DNA from: Azotobacter paspali
GTDB lineage: Bacteria; Pseudomonadota; Gammaproteobacteria; Pseudomonadales; Pseudomonadaceae
Direction: 5' to 3' (one strand)
Assembly: GCF_042434745.1 (NCBI RefSeq)
Contig: NZ_JBHLSS010000127.1
Length of the DNA stretch: 64,000 bases
Translations under genes and position numbers: made by a program
Notes under the pieces: generated by a model
The model's database searches: none
The model's input: only the letters and a program-made list of their open reading frames with translations
What the model was told of the DNA's origin: nothing
Shown here: in pieces, positions 8,679 to 18,371 of the stretch
How the letters are laid out: every line of letters begins with the position of its first letter
Numbering within the stretch: position 1 is the first letter of the stretch

Positions 8679-9146
8679 TCAACGCCCGATAGCCGCAAAG
8701 CTGGCCTGGGTGTGTTCGGCCAGCACCTGCGCAGCCAGTTCCACCTCCAGTCCGCGGCGACCGGCGCTGACGAAGATACTCGGGAAGGTGCGAGCCAATT
8801 CGTCGATGAAGGTACGCAGGCGTTTCTTCTGGCCCAGTGGACTGATACCGCCCACTAGATAACCAGTGCTACGCTGCGCAACGCCGGCATCGGCCATATC
8901 GACCTTCTTGACACCGGCGGTGCTGGCCAGAGCCTTCAAATCCAGGCTACCGACAACTGGCACCACCGCTACCAGCAGTTCTCCTTTCTCGGTCGCGGCC
9001 AGCAGCGTCTTGTAGACTCGCTCTGGCGGCAACCCCAACTTTTCCGCTGCCTCCAGGCCATAGGAGGCGGATTTGGGATTATGGATATAACTATGCACGC
9101 GAAACTCGGCATGGGCTTTTTTCAGCAGATCGATAGCGGGAGTCAT
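8679..9146 (-). CDS. ybaK: Cys-tRNA(Pro)/Cys-tRNA(Cys) deacylase, YbaK family
   Basis: Trans-editing hydrolase that removes cysteine mischarged onto tRNA(Pro). It is 155 aa, the usual YbaK length. Family features are an N-terminal TPAIDLLKKAHAEFRVHSY, the KTLLA segment with the catalytic lysine region, KKVDMADAGVAQRSTGYLVGGISPLGQKK and a C-terminal FVSAGRRGLEVELA. It starts at ATG 9146 and is transcribed divergently from glpD, with 46 bp between the two starts, so their promoters must overlap. Confidence 0.93.
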   Translation of the reverse strand: MTPAIDLLKKAHAEFRVHSYIHNPKSASYGLEAAEKLGLPPERVYKTLLAATEKGELLVAVVPVVGSLDLKALASTAGVKKVDMADAGVAQRSTGYLVGGISPLGQKKRLRTFIDELARTFPSIFVSAGRRGLEVELAAQVLAEHTQASFAAIGR

Positions 9147-9192
9147 ACTCGAAAGTGGAAAATGAGACCATAGAGCCGTTACCTTAGCCGAA

Positions 9193-10797
9193 ATGGATAA
9201 TAACTCCCTAGCCTCCCTCTCTTCCGCCCCCCCACTCTACGACCTGGTCGTGGTCGGTGGTGGTATCAATGGCGTCGGCATTGCCGCCGATGCCGCCGGA
9301 CGTGACCTGCGTGTGCTGTTGTGCGAACAGCACGATCTGGCCGCACACACCTCCTCCACCAGCAGCAAACTGATCCACGGCGGTCTGCGCTATCTCGAGC
9401 AGGGCGAATTCCGCCTGGTACGCGAAGCCCTGGCCGAGCGCGAAATATTATTGGCCAAGGCTCCCCATATCGTTCGGCCGCTGCGCTTTTTACTTCCCTT
9501 ACGCCCTCAGTTGCGACCGGCCTGGATGATCCGGCTCGGCCTGTTCCTCTACGACCATCTGAGCGGCCACGGGCAACTGCCCGCCTCGCAGGCGGTACGC
9601 TTCGCAGCGGACAGCCCGCTTAAACCGGAAATCCGCCGCGGTTTCGAGTTCGCGGACTGCCAGGTGGACGATGCCCGCCTAGTAGTGCTCAACGCCATGG
9701 CCGCAAGAGAAAGGGGCGCGATCGTCTGTCCCCGCACCCGCTGCCTTTCCGCGCAACGCCAGCAGAGCATCTGGCGGATCGAATTGCAACGGGCCGACGG
9801 CCACCGCTCCACTGTCCAGACCCGGGCTCTGGTGAACGCCACCGGCCCGTGGGTGACCCGCTTCATCGAGGATGTCCTGCACCAGAGTCCGCCCCGGCGC
9901 ATCCGCCTGGTTCAGGGCAGCCACCTGATCGCACCGCGGCTGTACGAAGGCAACGAAGCCTACATTCTGCAGAACGAGGACAGGCGCCTCGTCTTCGTCA
10001 TTCCCTACCTACAGCGTTACAGCCTGATCGGCACCACCGACCGGGAGTTCGCCGGCGACCCTGCCGAAGTGAATATCAGCGAAACCGAGATCGACTACCT
10101 GCTGCGAGTGGTCAACGCCCATTTCAAGCGCCCCCTGCAACGTAGCGACATTCGCCACAGCTTCTCCGGTGTGCGCCCACTGCTCGACGATGAGTCCCAT
10201 GACCCGGCCGCCATCGCCCGCGACTACAGCCTCAACCTGTCCGCCGGACCAGGCCAAGCTCCCCTGCTCTCGGTCTTCGGCGGCAAATTGACCACCTATC
10301 GCCGGCTCGCCGAGACAGCGCTAGAACAACTAGCTCCCTTCCTGCCGCCCATGAAGCCGAGCTGGACCGCCGGCACCGCATTGCCCGGCGGCGAAGAGCT
10401 GGAGGATCCGGATGTATTGGCAGGCACCCTGCTGCAAGAGTTCACCTGGCTACCCGACGGGCTCGCCCAGCGCTGGGCCCAGACCTACGGCAGCCGTGCC
10501 TATCGCCTGTTCGAAGGCGCTACTCAGGCAACCGACCTCGGTGAACACCTGGGCGGCGGACTGTACGGCCGAGAAGTCGATTACCTGTGCCGCGAGGAAT
10601 GGGCCGAGCAGGCCGACGACATCCTCTGGCGGCGCACCAAACTCGGCCTCCTGCTGCCGCCAGCCGCACAGCGGCGGCTCGCCGAGTATCTGAGCGAGCG
10701 GCCAGCCGTCAGGCCATGCGTGCCTACAACCGAGCCAGGGCTTCCCGACGCTGACTGCGCAGATACGGCAGCACCGCCGCCAGCAACGGCTCTTTGA
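9193..10797 (+). CDS. glpD: Aerobic glycerol-3-phosphate dehydrogenase
   Basis: FAD enzyme at the inner membrane that oxidises glycerol-3-phosphate to dihydroxyacetone phosphate and feeds the quinone pool. It is 534 aa. The FAD-binding Rossmann motif VVVGGGINGVGIAADAAGR is at the N-terminus (about 18-36), followed by the GlpD signatures SSKLIHGGLRYLE and IGTTDREF, and GVRPLLDDES with the later GGKLTTYRRLAE. The start is ATG 9193. The last ~25 residues (Pro/Ala-rich, after LAEYLSERP) exceed the family norm and run 74 bp into the convergent hydrolase gene. Loss of an earlier stop is a possible cause. Confidence 0.95.
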   Translation: MDNNSLASLSSAPPLYDLVVVGGGINGVGIAADAAGRDLRVLLCEQHDLAAHTSSTSSKLIHGGLRYLEQGEFRLVREALAEREILLAKAPHIVRPLRFLLPLRPQLRPAWMIRLGLFLYDHLSGHGQLPASQAVRFAADSPLKPEIRRGFEFADCQVDDARLVVLNAMAARERGAIVCPRTRCLSAQRQQSIWRIELQRADGHRSTVQTRALVNATGPWVTRFIEDVLHQSPPRRIRLVQGSHLIAPRLYEGNEAYILQNEDRRLVFVIPYLQRYSLIGTTDREFAGDPAEVNISETEIDYLLRVVNAHFKRPLQRSDIRHSFSGVRPLLDDESHDPAAIARDYSLNLSAGPGQAPLLSVFGGKLTTYRRLAETALEQLAPFLPPMKPSWTAGTALPGGEELEDPDVLAGTLLQEFTWLPDGLAQRWAQTYGSRAYRLFEGATQATDLGEHLGGGLYGREVDYLCREEWAEQADDILWRRTKLGLLLPPAAQRRLAEYLSERPAVRPCVPTTEPGLPDADCADTAAPPPATAL

Positions 10798-11710
10798 AGG
10801 CCTCCTGAAAACGGTGGGCCAGGCCGGGGATCAATCGTAGCTCGCTGCCCCGTACATGCGCGGCGACATGCACGCCATGCATCACCGGCAGCAACGGGTC
10901 GGCAGTCCCGTGCACCACCAGGGTAGGCAAGTGGAGGCGCTCGAGCAGTTCGACGCGACTGGGTTCGGCCAGGACGGCGAGGATTTGCCGCTTGACCCCC
11001 TCCGGATTGAAGGCGCGGTCGTAGGCCGTCGCAGCCTGGCGCCTGAGCTGTTCGCGGTCGATTTCGACCTGCGGGCTGCTCAGCGCGGCGAGCAGTTCGA
11101 CCTGGCGCTCGATTGCCACCTCGCGGCTGCCGGCCTCGCGTTGCGCCAGTAGCTTCAGCAGCGCCGCGCTAGGCCCCGGCAAACCCAGTGCACTGGAACT
11201 GGTCATGATCAGAGTCAGGCTTCGTACCCGTTCCGGAGCCAGATCGGCCATATGTTGGGCGATCATGCCGCCCATGCTGACACCGAGCACATGGAAACGC
11301 GGCACTTGCAGCCGCGCCATCAGCCCCAGCGTGTCCCGGGCCATGTCACGCAGGGCATAGGGGGCGGACACTGGCAGCCCGAGCCGGTGGCGCAGCACCC
11401 CGTAGGTCAAGCTGGCTTTGGGCACTTCCTGCCGCCAGGCGGAGAGACCAACGTCGCGGTTGTCGAACCGGATGACCCGGAAGCCCTGCCGGCATAGGCC
11501 GAGCAGCACCTCGTCGGGCCAATCGATCAACTGGCCACCCAGCCCCATGACCAGCACCAAGGCCGGATCGGTTTCACGGCCGATGCTCTGGTAGGCCAGT
11601 TGCACTGGCCCCACATCGGCCAGGGCAGTCGGCGCCTGAAGATCGCAGCGAGATGCCGCCAAACTCGGCAGGCTGCACAGCATGACAACCCAAAAGAACA
11701 ATATGCGCAT
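10724..11710 (-). CDS. Secreted alpha/beta hydrolase
   Basis: Alpha/beta-hydrolase-fold esterase or related enzyme, 328 aa from ATG 11710. The N-terminus (MRILFFWVVMLCSLPSLAAS) is a clear Sec signal peptide with cleavage probably after SLAA, so the enzyme is exported. The upstream in-frame start at 11746 would bury this signal. The catalytic triad is visible: nucleophile elbow GVSMGG, the acid in HGTADPLLP, and the histidine in GLAHRF. The oxyanion-side motif VMGLGGQLIDW is near the start. The gene ends with TAG inside the 3' end of glpD (convergent overlap of 74 bp). Substrate unknown. Confidence 0.88.
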   Translation of the reverse strand: MRILFFWVVMLCSLPSLAASRCDLQAPTALADVGPVQLAYQSIGRETDPALVLVMGLGGQLIDWPDEVLLGLCRQGFRVIRFDNRDVGLSAWRQEVPKASLTYGVLRHRLGLPVSAPYALRDMARDTLGLMARLQVPRFHVLGVSMGGMIAQHMADLAPERVRSLTLIMTSSSALGLPGPSAALLKLLAQREAGSREVAIERQVELLAALSSPQVEIDREQLRRQAATAYDRAFNPEGVKRQILAVLAEPSRVELLERLHLPTLVVHGTADPLLPVMHGVHVAAHVRGSELRLIPGLAHRFQEAFKEPLLAAVLPYLRSQRREALARL

Positions 11711-11834
11711 CGCAAATACCCGGAAAACAAAACTCCATCTGATCAAAATTGTGCGGATATTCGTTCGGGCGCGTTACCACAGAACCGTGACAATTTGATG
11801 AAGATTGACGAGCAACCACTCTCCCTTCGTCCGC

Positions 11835-14081
11835 TCAGGCGCTGTTCTCGCTCACCTGCAGCCGGGACGCATGCAATGCCCGCACTCCGGCCACCATGTT
11901 CGCTAGCGCCGCTTCGGCTTCCGTCCAACTGCGAGTCTTCAGGCCGCAGTCGGGATTCACCCACAGGGGTTCTGGAGGGATGCGTTCGGCGGCCTGTCGC
12001 AACAGTGCGAGTACCTCCTCCCGGTCAGGAACGCGCAGTGAATGGATGTCGTAGATACCGGGACCAACCTCGCCGGGATAGGCGAACGCCTCGAAAACCT
12101 CGAGCAGTTCCATCTGCGAACGCGAAGCCTCGATGGAGAGGACATCGGCATCCAGCGCCGCCATGGCCTCGATCAGGTCGTTGAACTCGCTGTAGCACAT
12201 GTGGGTGTGGATCTGGGTTTCGTCGCCCCCCCCCCGAACTGCACAGGCGGAAGGCTCGAACCGCCTAGTCCAGGTAATGCCTGCGCTCGGCCTGGCGCAA
12301 CGGCAATCCCTCGTGCAAAGCCGCCTCGTCGATCTGTACGATGCGGACGCTGGCGGCCTCCAAATCTTGCACTTCGTCGCGGATCGCCAGGGCCAATTGC
12401 AGCGCCTGCTGCTCGCGCGGCAGGTCTTCGCACGGGAAGGACCACATCAGCATGGTCACGGGACCGGTGAGCATGCCCTTCACCGGCTTGTCGATGAGAT
12501 TCTGGGCATAGCGTATCCACTCCACCGTCATCGGTCGCGTCCGTTGGATATCGCCCACGATCAGTGCCGGCTTGACGCAACGCGAGCCATAGCTCTGCAC
12601 CCAGCCGGAATGGGTGAAGGCATAGCTACCCAGTTGCTCGGCGAAATACTCGACTCTATCGTTGCGCTCGGCCTAGCCGTGCACCAGCACATCCAGCCCG
12701 AGACGCTCCTGCACCTCGATCGCCAGGCGGATCTGTACCCACATCGCTGCCTCATAACCGGATTCGTCCAGCTCCACACGCCGGAAAGCCTGGCGCACCT
12801 GGCGAATCTCGGCGCTCTGCGGGAAGGAACCGATAGTAGTAGTGGGGAACAACGGCAGACCGAGCTGCGCATGCTATTTGACGATACGCTTGGCGAATGT
12901 CGTCGGCCGGCGCCAGTCACCTTCGTCGATACCGCGCAGTCGGGTCTGCACGGCCGGCTTGTGGATACGCGGGGCGCTTCGACGCGTCTCCCGAGCACTC
13001 CGACTCTTCACCAGCGCCGCCTGCACCTCGGGTGCCCTGGGCGTCTCCACGGCTCTGGCCAGGATGGCCACCTTGGTGCATTTCTGCACGGCGAAGGCCA
13101 GCCAGCTCTTCAGCTCCTCGTCGAGCCCGTTCTACCGGGCCAGATCCATCGGACAGTGCAACAGCGAACAGGATGGCGCTACCCACAGCCGCTGGCCGAA
13201 GCGTTCGGCTACCAGGCGCAGCGACCGCAGGGCCTGCTCCAAATCGCAGCGCCAGATATTACGGCCGTCGACCATGCCGAGGGACAGTACCTTGTACGCT
13301 GGCAGACGGTCGAGCACGCCGGCCAGTTGCTGCGGGGCACGGACCGACCGGCAGGTTCGCCGCCAGGCCGAGGTTGTCCTCCAGTGCGCCGAAATAGGTC
13401 GCCAGCAACTTTTTCGGCGGCGTCTACTGGAGCGAGTGATAGGCACGCTCGAAAGCGTTTTTCCAGGCCTGGAGCAGGTCCAGCACCAGGATCGGCTCGT
13501 CGATCTGCACCCACTCCACACCCAGCGTGGCGAATCGGCCGAGAATCTCACCATAGACCGGCAGCAGCCGTTCGAGCAGTTCAAACCGGTCGAACGCGTC
13601 GTCCCGAGCCTTGCCCAGCCAAAGATAGGTCGAGGGGCCGAGCAGTACTGGCTTGACCTTGTATCCCGACTGATGAGCCTCGGCCACCGCCTCGAACAAC
13701 TGCTCCCAGCTCAGCCGGAACTCTTGGTCGGCGCTGAATTCGGGGACCAGATAGTTGGTATCGAGCCACTTGGTCATCTCCAGCGCCCGGGTGCCGCGCG
13801 CCATGGCGAACAGGGTATCCAGGCCGATCCGCCAAGCGCGGGGGAATCGCGCCGACTAGCAGCAAATGGGCGAGTACCTAGTCGTACCAGGCGAAATCGC
13901 CGACCGGCAGCAGCTCAATGCCGGCATCCCGCTGCATCCGCCAATAGGACGCACGCAGCGAGCGGCCGACCGCACGCAGACCGGCCTCGTCCAGCCGGCC
14001 CTGCCAATAGGCTTCGAGGGCCTGTTTCAATTCACGATTGCGACCGATGCTCGGGAATCCGAGGGTGTGAGACAGGACAAT
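11835..14081 (-). pseudogene. metE: Cobalamin-independent methionine synthase relic
   Basis: The whole metE gene can be traced on the minus strand from VLSHTLGFPSIG through EMTKWLDTNYLVPEF, YKVLSLGMVDGRNIWRCDLE, YGSRCVKPALIVGDIQR and QIHTHMCYSEFNDLIEAM to the C-terminus at 11835. It is dead. In-frame TAG codons lie at 13878, 13424, 13132, 12874, 12673 and 12265, and frame changes near 13828, near 13350 (a small deletion) and at a run of ten C at 12226-12235. The expected start codon reads ATT (14079-14081) behind a good GGAGGA. The adjacent activator gene metR is intact. Methionine synthesis would then depend on MetH and B12. Confidence 0.95.
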
Positions 14082-14188
14082 GCGCCTTCCTCCATATCAG
14101 TGAAGGCGGCATTGTCGACAAGGCCTCTAGCATGAGACAAACTCCGATTATTCTTGATTAACTTTATAAATTTTCATGGGGTCCTCTT

Positions 14189-15187
14189 ATGCTCGAGCTG
14201 CGCCACCTGCGTACCCTGCACGCCCTGCGCGAGGCCGAGAGTCTGGTGGAGGCCGCCGAGCGTCTGCATCTGACCCAGTCGGCGTTGTCCCACCAGTTCA
14301 AGGAACTGGAGGAGCGCCTCGGCCTGCAGCTGTTCGTACGCAAGACCAAACCGCTGCGTTTCACCAGTGCCGGCCTGCGTCTGCTGCAACTGGCCGATAC
14401 CCTGCTACCCCAGTTGCGCAGCGCCGAACGAGACCTGGCGCGCCTCGCCGGTGGAACCGCCGGCCGCCTGCACATGGCCATCGAATGCCACAGTTGCTTC
14501 CAGTGGCTGATGCCGACCATCGACCAGTTCCGCGATGCCTGGCCCGAAGTCGAATTGGATCTCGCCTCCGGTTTCCCCTTCGCGCCCCTGCCGGCCTTGG
14601 CGCGCGGCGATCTCGATCTGGTGGTGACTTCCGATCCTCTGGAGATGCCCGGCATCGCCTACGTGCCGCTGTTCACCTACGAGGCGTTGTTGGCCGTGGC
14701 CAACCAGCACCCGCTGGCTGCCAAGGCATACATCCGACCTGCTGACCTAGCCGAGGAAGTGCTAATCCACTACCCTGTGGAACGTGATCGCCTGGACATA
14801 TTCACACGCTTCCTCGACCCGGCCGATATCGAACCGGCCGGTGTGCGCACCGCCGAGCTGACGGTAATGATGCTGCAGCTCGTGGCCTCCGGACGCGGGG
14901 TCTGCAGCCTGCCGAATTGGGCGCTGCACGAGTACAGCTCGCGCGGTTACGTCACCGCCAGGCGGCTCGGCGAAAAGGGCCTGCACGCCACGCTGTATGC
15001 GGCGATCCGCGCCGACATGCTGGACGCCCCCTTCATGCGCGACTTCCTGCTGACTGCCAAGGACACCTCCTTCTCCACTCTCGAGGGGGTCAGTGCGGCA
15101 CAGAAGGATCGCTCCTCCGCGACAAAGAGAGATGAAGCACAAAAGGCTGGCAAAAGAGGCTCCCCGGCGCCATCGGGCAACGGCTAA
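14189..15187 (+). CDS. metR: LysR-type methionine regulator
   Basis: Homocysteine-responsive transcription factor that classically activates metE and metH. It is 332 aa. An N-terminal winged helix-turn-helix (LVEAAERLHLTQSALSHQFKELEERLG, about 20-46) is followed by a LysR substrate domain with MetR-typical HMAIECHSCFQWLMPTIDQFRDAWPEVE and PVERDRLDIFTRFL. The start at 14189 gives the family's MLELRHL. The last ~25 residues (AAQKDRSSATKRDEAQ onwards) are longer than usual and look unstructured. It is divergent from the metE relic across about 107 bp, the classical metR-metE arrangement, but its neighbour target is gone. Confidence 0.95.
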   Translation: MLELRHLRTLHALREAESLVEAAERLHLTQSALSHQFKELEERLGLQLFVRKTKPLRFTSAGLRLLQLADTLLPQLRSAERDLARLAGGTAGRLHMAIECHSCFQWLMPTIDQFRDAWPEVELDLASGFPFAPLPALARGDLDLVVTSDPLEMPGIAYVPLFTYEALLAVANQHPLAAKAYIRPADLAEEVLIHYPVERDRLDIFTRFLDPADIEPAGVRTAELTVMMLQLVASGRGVCSLPNWALHEYSSRGYVTARRLGEKGLHATLYAAIRADMLDAPFMRDFLLTAKDTSFSTLEGVSAAQKDRSSATKRDEAQKAGKRGSPAPSGNG

Positions 15188-15241
15188 GCTAATTATCCGA
15201 CGGACAAGCAGACAGGCGGGAAACGCCAGGTACAGGTCGAT

Positions 15242-18200
15242 ATGGGTGTAATTTGGCAGCGAGATGAACAGCGATCCGCACTCTCCGAGCGCGACCTGCC
15301 GACCTCCGCGCCCCCGCCTTCCCATCAGTTGCGTTGGCGCCTGCTGGTCTGGTTCTTGGTGCTGGCCGGCGCCGCTGTACTTGGCGTACTGCTCTATTTC
15401 GAATTGCAGACTTCGCGCCTGCAGTCGCGGGAATTGAGCCGCTACGCGGCGACCCTCGGCTACTCCGTGGGCGATGGTCCGAGCCCGGCGATCCACTTTC
15501 CGGAATACGGCCCCTACGATCGCCGCCTGGGCTACACGGCGTTGCCCGAATGGCTACCGCGGCTCGAACAGCGGGGCTTCGAGATCACCCGCCAGGCACG
15601 CTTCTCCCAACCACTGTTGGAATACAGCCGCCGCCGCTTGTTCCCGCCCTACGCGGAAAAACCCCAGGCCGGGTTGACCATCAGCGACTGCCGCGGCATG
15701 CCGCTCTACAGCTACCGCCTACCGAGGCAATTTTATTCCAGCTATGCCGGTATTCCGCCGCTGGTGGTGCATAGCCTGCTGTTCATCGAAAACCGCCATC
15801 TGCTCGACCCGTCGCAGCCACTGGCCAACCCCGCGGTGGACTGGCCACGCTTCGCCAAGGCCGCGCTCTCGCAGGTTCGCGAGATGTTCGGTCTATCCGG
15901 CCAGACGGCCGGCGGCAGCACCCTGGCCACGCAGATCGAGAAATACCGCCACTCGCCGGATGGCCTGACCGACTCGGCGATGGAAAAACTGCGGCAGATG
16001 TTCTCTGCCAGCGTGCGTGCCTACCAGGATGGAGCGCAGACGATGGAGGCCCGGCGGAACGTGGTGCGCGACTACCTGAACAGCGTGCCGCTCGCCGCCG
16101 CGCCGGGCTACGGCGAAGTGCACGGCCTGGCCGACGGCCTGCGGGTCTGGTACGGCACCGACTTCACACAGGTCAACCGGCTGCTCGCCTCAGCGGAAGC
16201 CGATCCGGCCGAGCGCGGCCTGGCGTTGCGCCAAGTGCTTTCGCTGCTGATCGCCCAGCGTCGCCCCTCCCACTACCTGATCGCCGGCCGCGCAGAACTG
16301 GCCACCCTCACCGACAGCCACATCCGCCTGCTGCGCAAGGGCGGCCTGCTCGACCCCGTGCTGGCCGAGGCCGCCCTCGCCCAGCGCGCCGTGTTCCGTG
16401 ACTGGATGCAGGAGCCCGTGGTCCAACCTGTCGAAACCACCAAGGGCATCAGTGTCGCCCGCAGCCGCCTGGCTACCCTGCTGCAGCGCTCGCTGTACGA
16501 CCTCGACCGTTTCGACCTGTCCGCCAGCACGCCCCTGCAGGGTGAACTGCAGGATGCGGTCACCCGCTATCTGAGCCAACTGGCCGATCCGGCGTTCGCC
16601 GAAAGCATTGGTCTGTTCGGCGAACGCCTGCTATCGCCAGAAAAAACTGCCGAAGTGCGCTACAGCTTCACGCTGTTCGAACGCAGTGGCGACAGCTTCC
16701 TCGTGCGGGTGCAGACCGACAGCACCACACAGCCCTTCGATATCAACGAAGGCAGCAAGCTGGAGCTGGGCTCGACCGCCAAGCTGCGGGTGCTGACCAC
16801 CTATCTGGAAATCATCGCCGAGCTGCACGCGCGTTTCGCCGGACAGGAACGGGCCGCCCTGCAGGCAGCCAGGGCCCAGACCGAGCCGCTGGATTTCCTG
16901 ACCCAGTGGGCCATCGAGTGGCTGATGGCGAATCCCGGCGGAACCCTGACGGCCATGCTGGACGCGGCCCTCGAGCGGCGCTACTCGGCGAGCCCCGGAG
17001 AGAGCTTCTTCACCGGTGGCGGCCTGCACACCTTCACCAACTTCAACAGGGTGGACAACGGACGCCGGCCGACCATGCGCGAAGCTCTGCGCGACTCGAT
17101 CAACTTGCCTTTCGTGCGTCTGCTGCGCGACATCGTCCGCTACACCATCTACCAGTCGCCGAACAACAGCGTCGCCCTACTCAAGGATGACCAGGACCCG
17201 CGCCGCCTGGAATACCTGACCCGCTTCGCCGACCGCGAGGGCACGGTCTACCTGCGCCGCTTCTGGAACAAGTACCGGGGCAAGAACAGCGACGAGCGCC
17301 TGGCCACCTTCCTCGAAGGCCTGCGCGTCACGTCGGTGCGACTCGCCGCGGTGCACCGCTACCTGTTGCCGCAGAGCGACCGCGCCACCTTCGACACCTT
17401 CCTGCGCGCCCACCTGCCGAACGACCGCACCCTCACCGAGAAACGTCTCGACAGCCTCTACCGCAGCTACGGCCCGGGCGCCTACAGCTTGCCCGACCAG
17501 GGCTACATCGCCCGGGTTCATCCCCTTGACCTGTGGCTGCTGGGCTATCTGACTCAGCACCCGGCGGCCAGCTACCAAGAGGTAGTGGAAGCCAGCCGTG
17601 ACGAGCGCCAAGAAGTCTACGGCTGGCTGTTCAAGAGCCGGCATCGCAGCGCTCGGGACAGCCGCATCCGCACCATGGTGGAGGTCGAGGCCTTCCTCGA
17701 TATCCACCAGCGCTGGCAGCAGCTCGGCTATCCCTTCCCCCATCTGGTGCCTTCGCTGGCCACCGCCCTGGGCAGTTCGGGAGATCGCCCGGCGGCGCTC
17801 GCCGAGCTGATGGGTATCATCCTCAACGATGGCATGCGCCTGCCGGTGGTACGCATCGACAACCTGGAATTCGCCGTCGACACCCCCTACGAAACCCGTC
17901 TCGGCCTCGCCCCCGGTCGTGCCCGCCGAGTATTGGCCCCGGAGGTCGCGGCAGCCCTGCGCGGCGCTCTCGCCCAGGTGGTGGAAAACGGCACGGCACG
18001 ACGCCTGTTCGGCAGCTTCCAGCAGGCCGATGGCAAGCCCCTGACCATCGGCGGCAAGACCGGCACCGGCGACAACCGTATCCAGCGGGTCGCTCGCGGT
18101 GGCTATGTAATCAGCTCTCAGGCACTGAACCGCACCGCTACCTTCGTCTTCTACCTCGGCCCGAACCACTTCGGCACCCTCACCGCCTACGTTCCCGGTC

Positions 18201-18331
18201 GCGCCGCGGAAAAGTTCCGCTTCACCTCGGCATTGCCGGTACAGGTGCTCAAGGGCATGGCGCCGATCCTGCAGCCCTATCTGCGGGGACAGAACAGCCT
18301 CTGCCAAGTGCCGGCGAGCGCGCGGAACTGA
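15242..18331 (+). CDS. Divergent class A penicillin-binding protein
   Basis: Inner-membrane bifunctional peptidoglycan synthase, 1029 aa. One N-terminal membrane helix lies at about residues 34-56 (LLVWFLVLAGAAVLGVLLYF). A GT51 transglycosylase domain (about 165-300) has FIENRHLLD in place of the usual EDRRF motif and GGSTLATQIEK in place of GGSTITQQ. The transpeptidase domain keeps all three motifs: SxxK as STAK (about 511), SxN as SIN (about 620) and KTGT (about 939, KTGTGDN). A roughly 300-residue region between SIN and KTGT is unusually long. It stands alone between metR and putA. The type is recognised in Pseudomonas genomes but not the standard PBP1a/1b. No gene symbol assigned. Confidence 0.85.
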   Translation: MGVIWQRDEQRSALSERDLPTSAPPPSHQLRWRLLVWFLVLAGAAVLGVLLYFELQTSRLQSRELSRYAATLGYSVGDGPSPAIHFPEYGPYDRRLGYTALPEWLPRLEQRGFEITRQARFSQPLLEYSRRRLFPPYAEKPQAGLTISDCRGMPLYSYRLPRQFYSSYAGIPPLVVHSLLFIENRHLLDPSQPLANPAVDWPRFAKAALSQVREMFGLSGQTAGGSTLATQIEKYRHSPDGLTDSAMEKLRQMFSASVRAYQDGAQTMEARRNVVRDYLNSVPLAAAPGYGEVHGLADGLRVWYGTDFTQVNRLLASAEADPAERGLALRQVLSLLIAQRRPSHYLIAGRAELATLTDSHIRLLRKGGLLDPVLAEAALAQRAVFRDWMQEPVVQPVETTKGISVARSRLATLLQRSLYDLDRFDLSASTPLQGELQDAVTRYLSQLADPAFAESIGLFGERLLSPEKTAEVRYSFTLFERSGDSFLVRVQTDSTTQPFDINEGSKLELGSTAKLRVLTTYLEIIAELHARFAGQERAALQAARAQTEPLDFLTQWAIEWLMANPGGTLTAMLDAALERRYSASPGESFFTGGGLHTFTNFNRVDNGRRPTMREALRDSINLPFVRLLRDIVRYTIYQSPNNSVALLKDDQDPRRLEYLTRFADREGTVYLRRFWNKYRGKNSDERLATFLEGLRVTSVRLAAVHRYLLPQSDRATFDTFLRAHLPNDRTLTEKRLDSLYRSYGPGAYSLPDQGYIARVHPLDLWLLGYLTQHPAASYQEVVEASRDERQEVYGWLFKSRHRSARDSRIRTMVEVEAFLDIHQRWQQLGYPFPHLVPSLATALGSSGDRPAALAELMGIILNDGMRLPVVRIDNLEFAVDTPYETRLGLAPGRARRVLAPEVAAALRGALAQVVENGTARRLFGSFQQADGKPLTIGGKTGTGDNRIQRVARGGYVISSQALNRTATFVFYLGPNHFGTLTAYVPGRAAEKFRFTSALPVQVLKGMAPILQPYLRGQNSLCQVPASARN

Positions 18332-18339
18332 ACAGCAGC

Positions 18340-18366
18340 CGCCTTCCTCGCCCCGGCGGGAAGGCG
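18340..18366. terminator. Hairpin between convergent PBP and putA genes
   Basis: CGCCTTCC (18340-18347) and GGAAGGCG (18359-18366) form perfect 8-bp arms in the 40-bp gap. A T-rich stretch follows on the + strand (CAGTTTCACTCTTT), supporting termination of the PBP gene. It could serve both sides. Confidence 0.55.
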
Positions 18367-18371
18367 CAGTT

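Noticed and set aside
12199..13656. 485-codon plus-strand frame
   Set aside because: It lies antisense to the metE relic; the minus strand carries clear MetE similarity and the plus-strand translation resembles nothing.
17177..18307. 376-codon minus-strand frame
   Set aside because: Antisense to the penicillin-binding protein gene, whose catalytic motifs fix the true strand.
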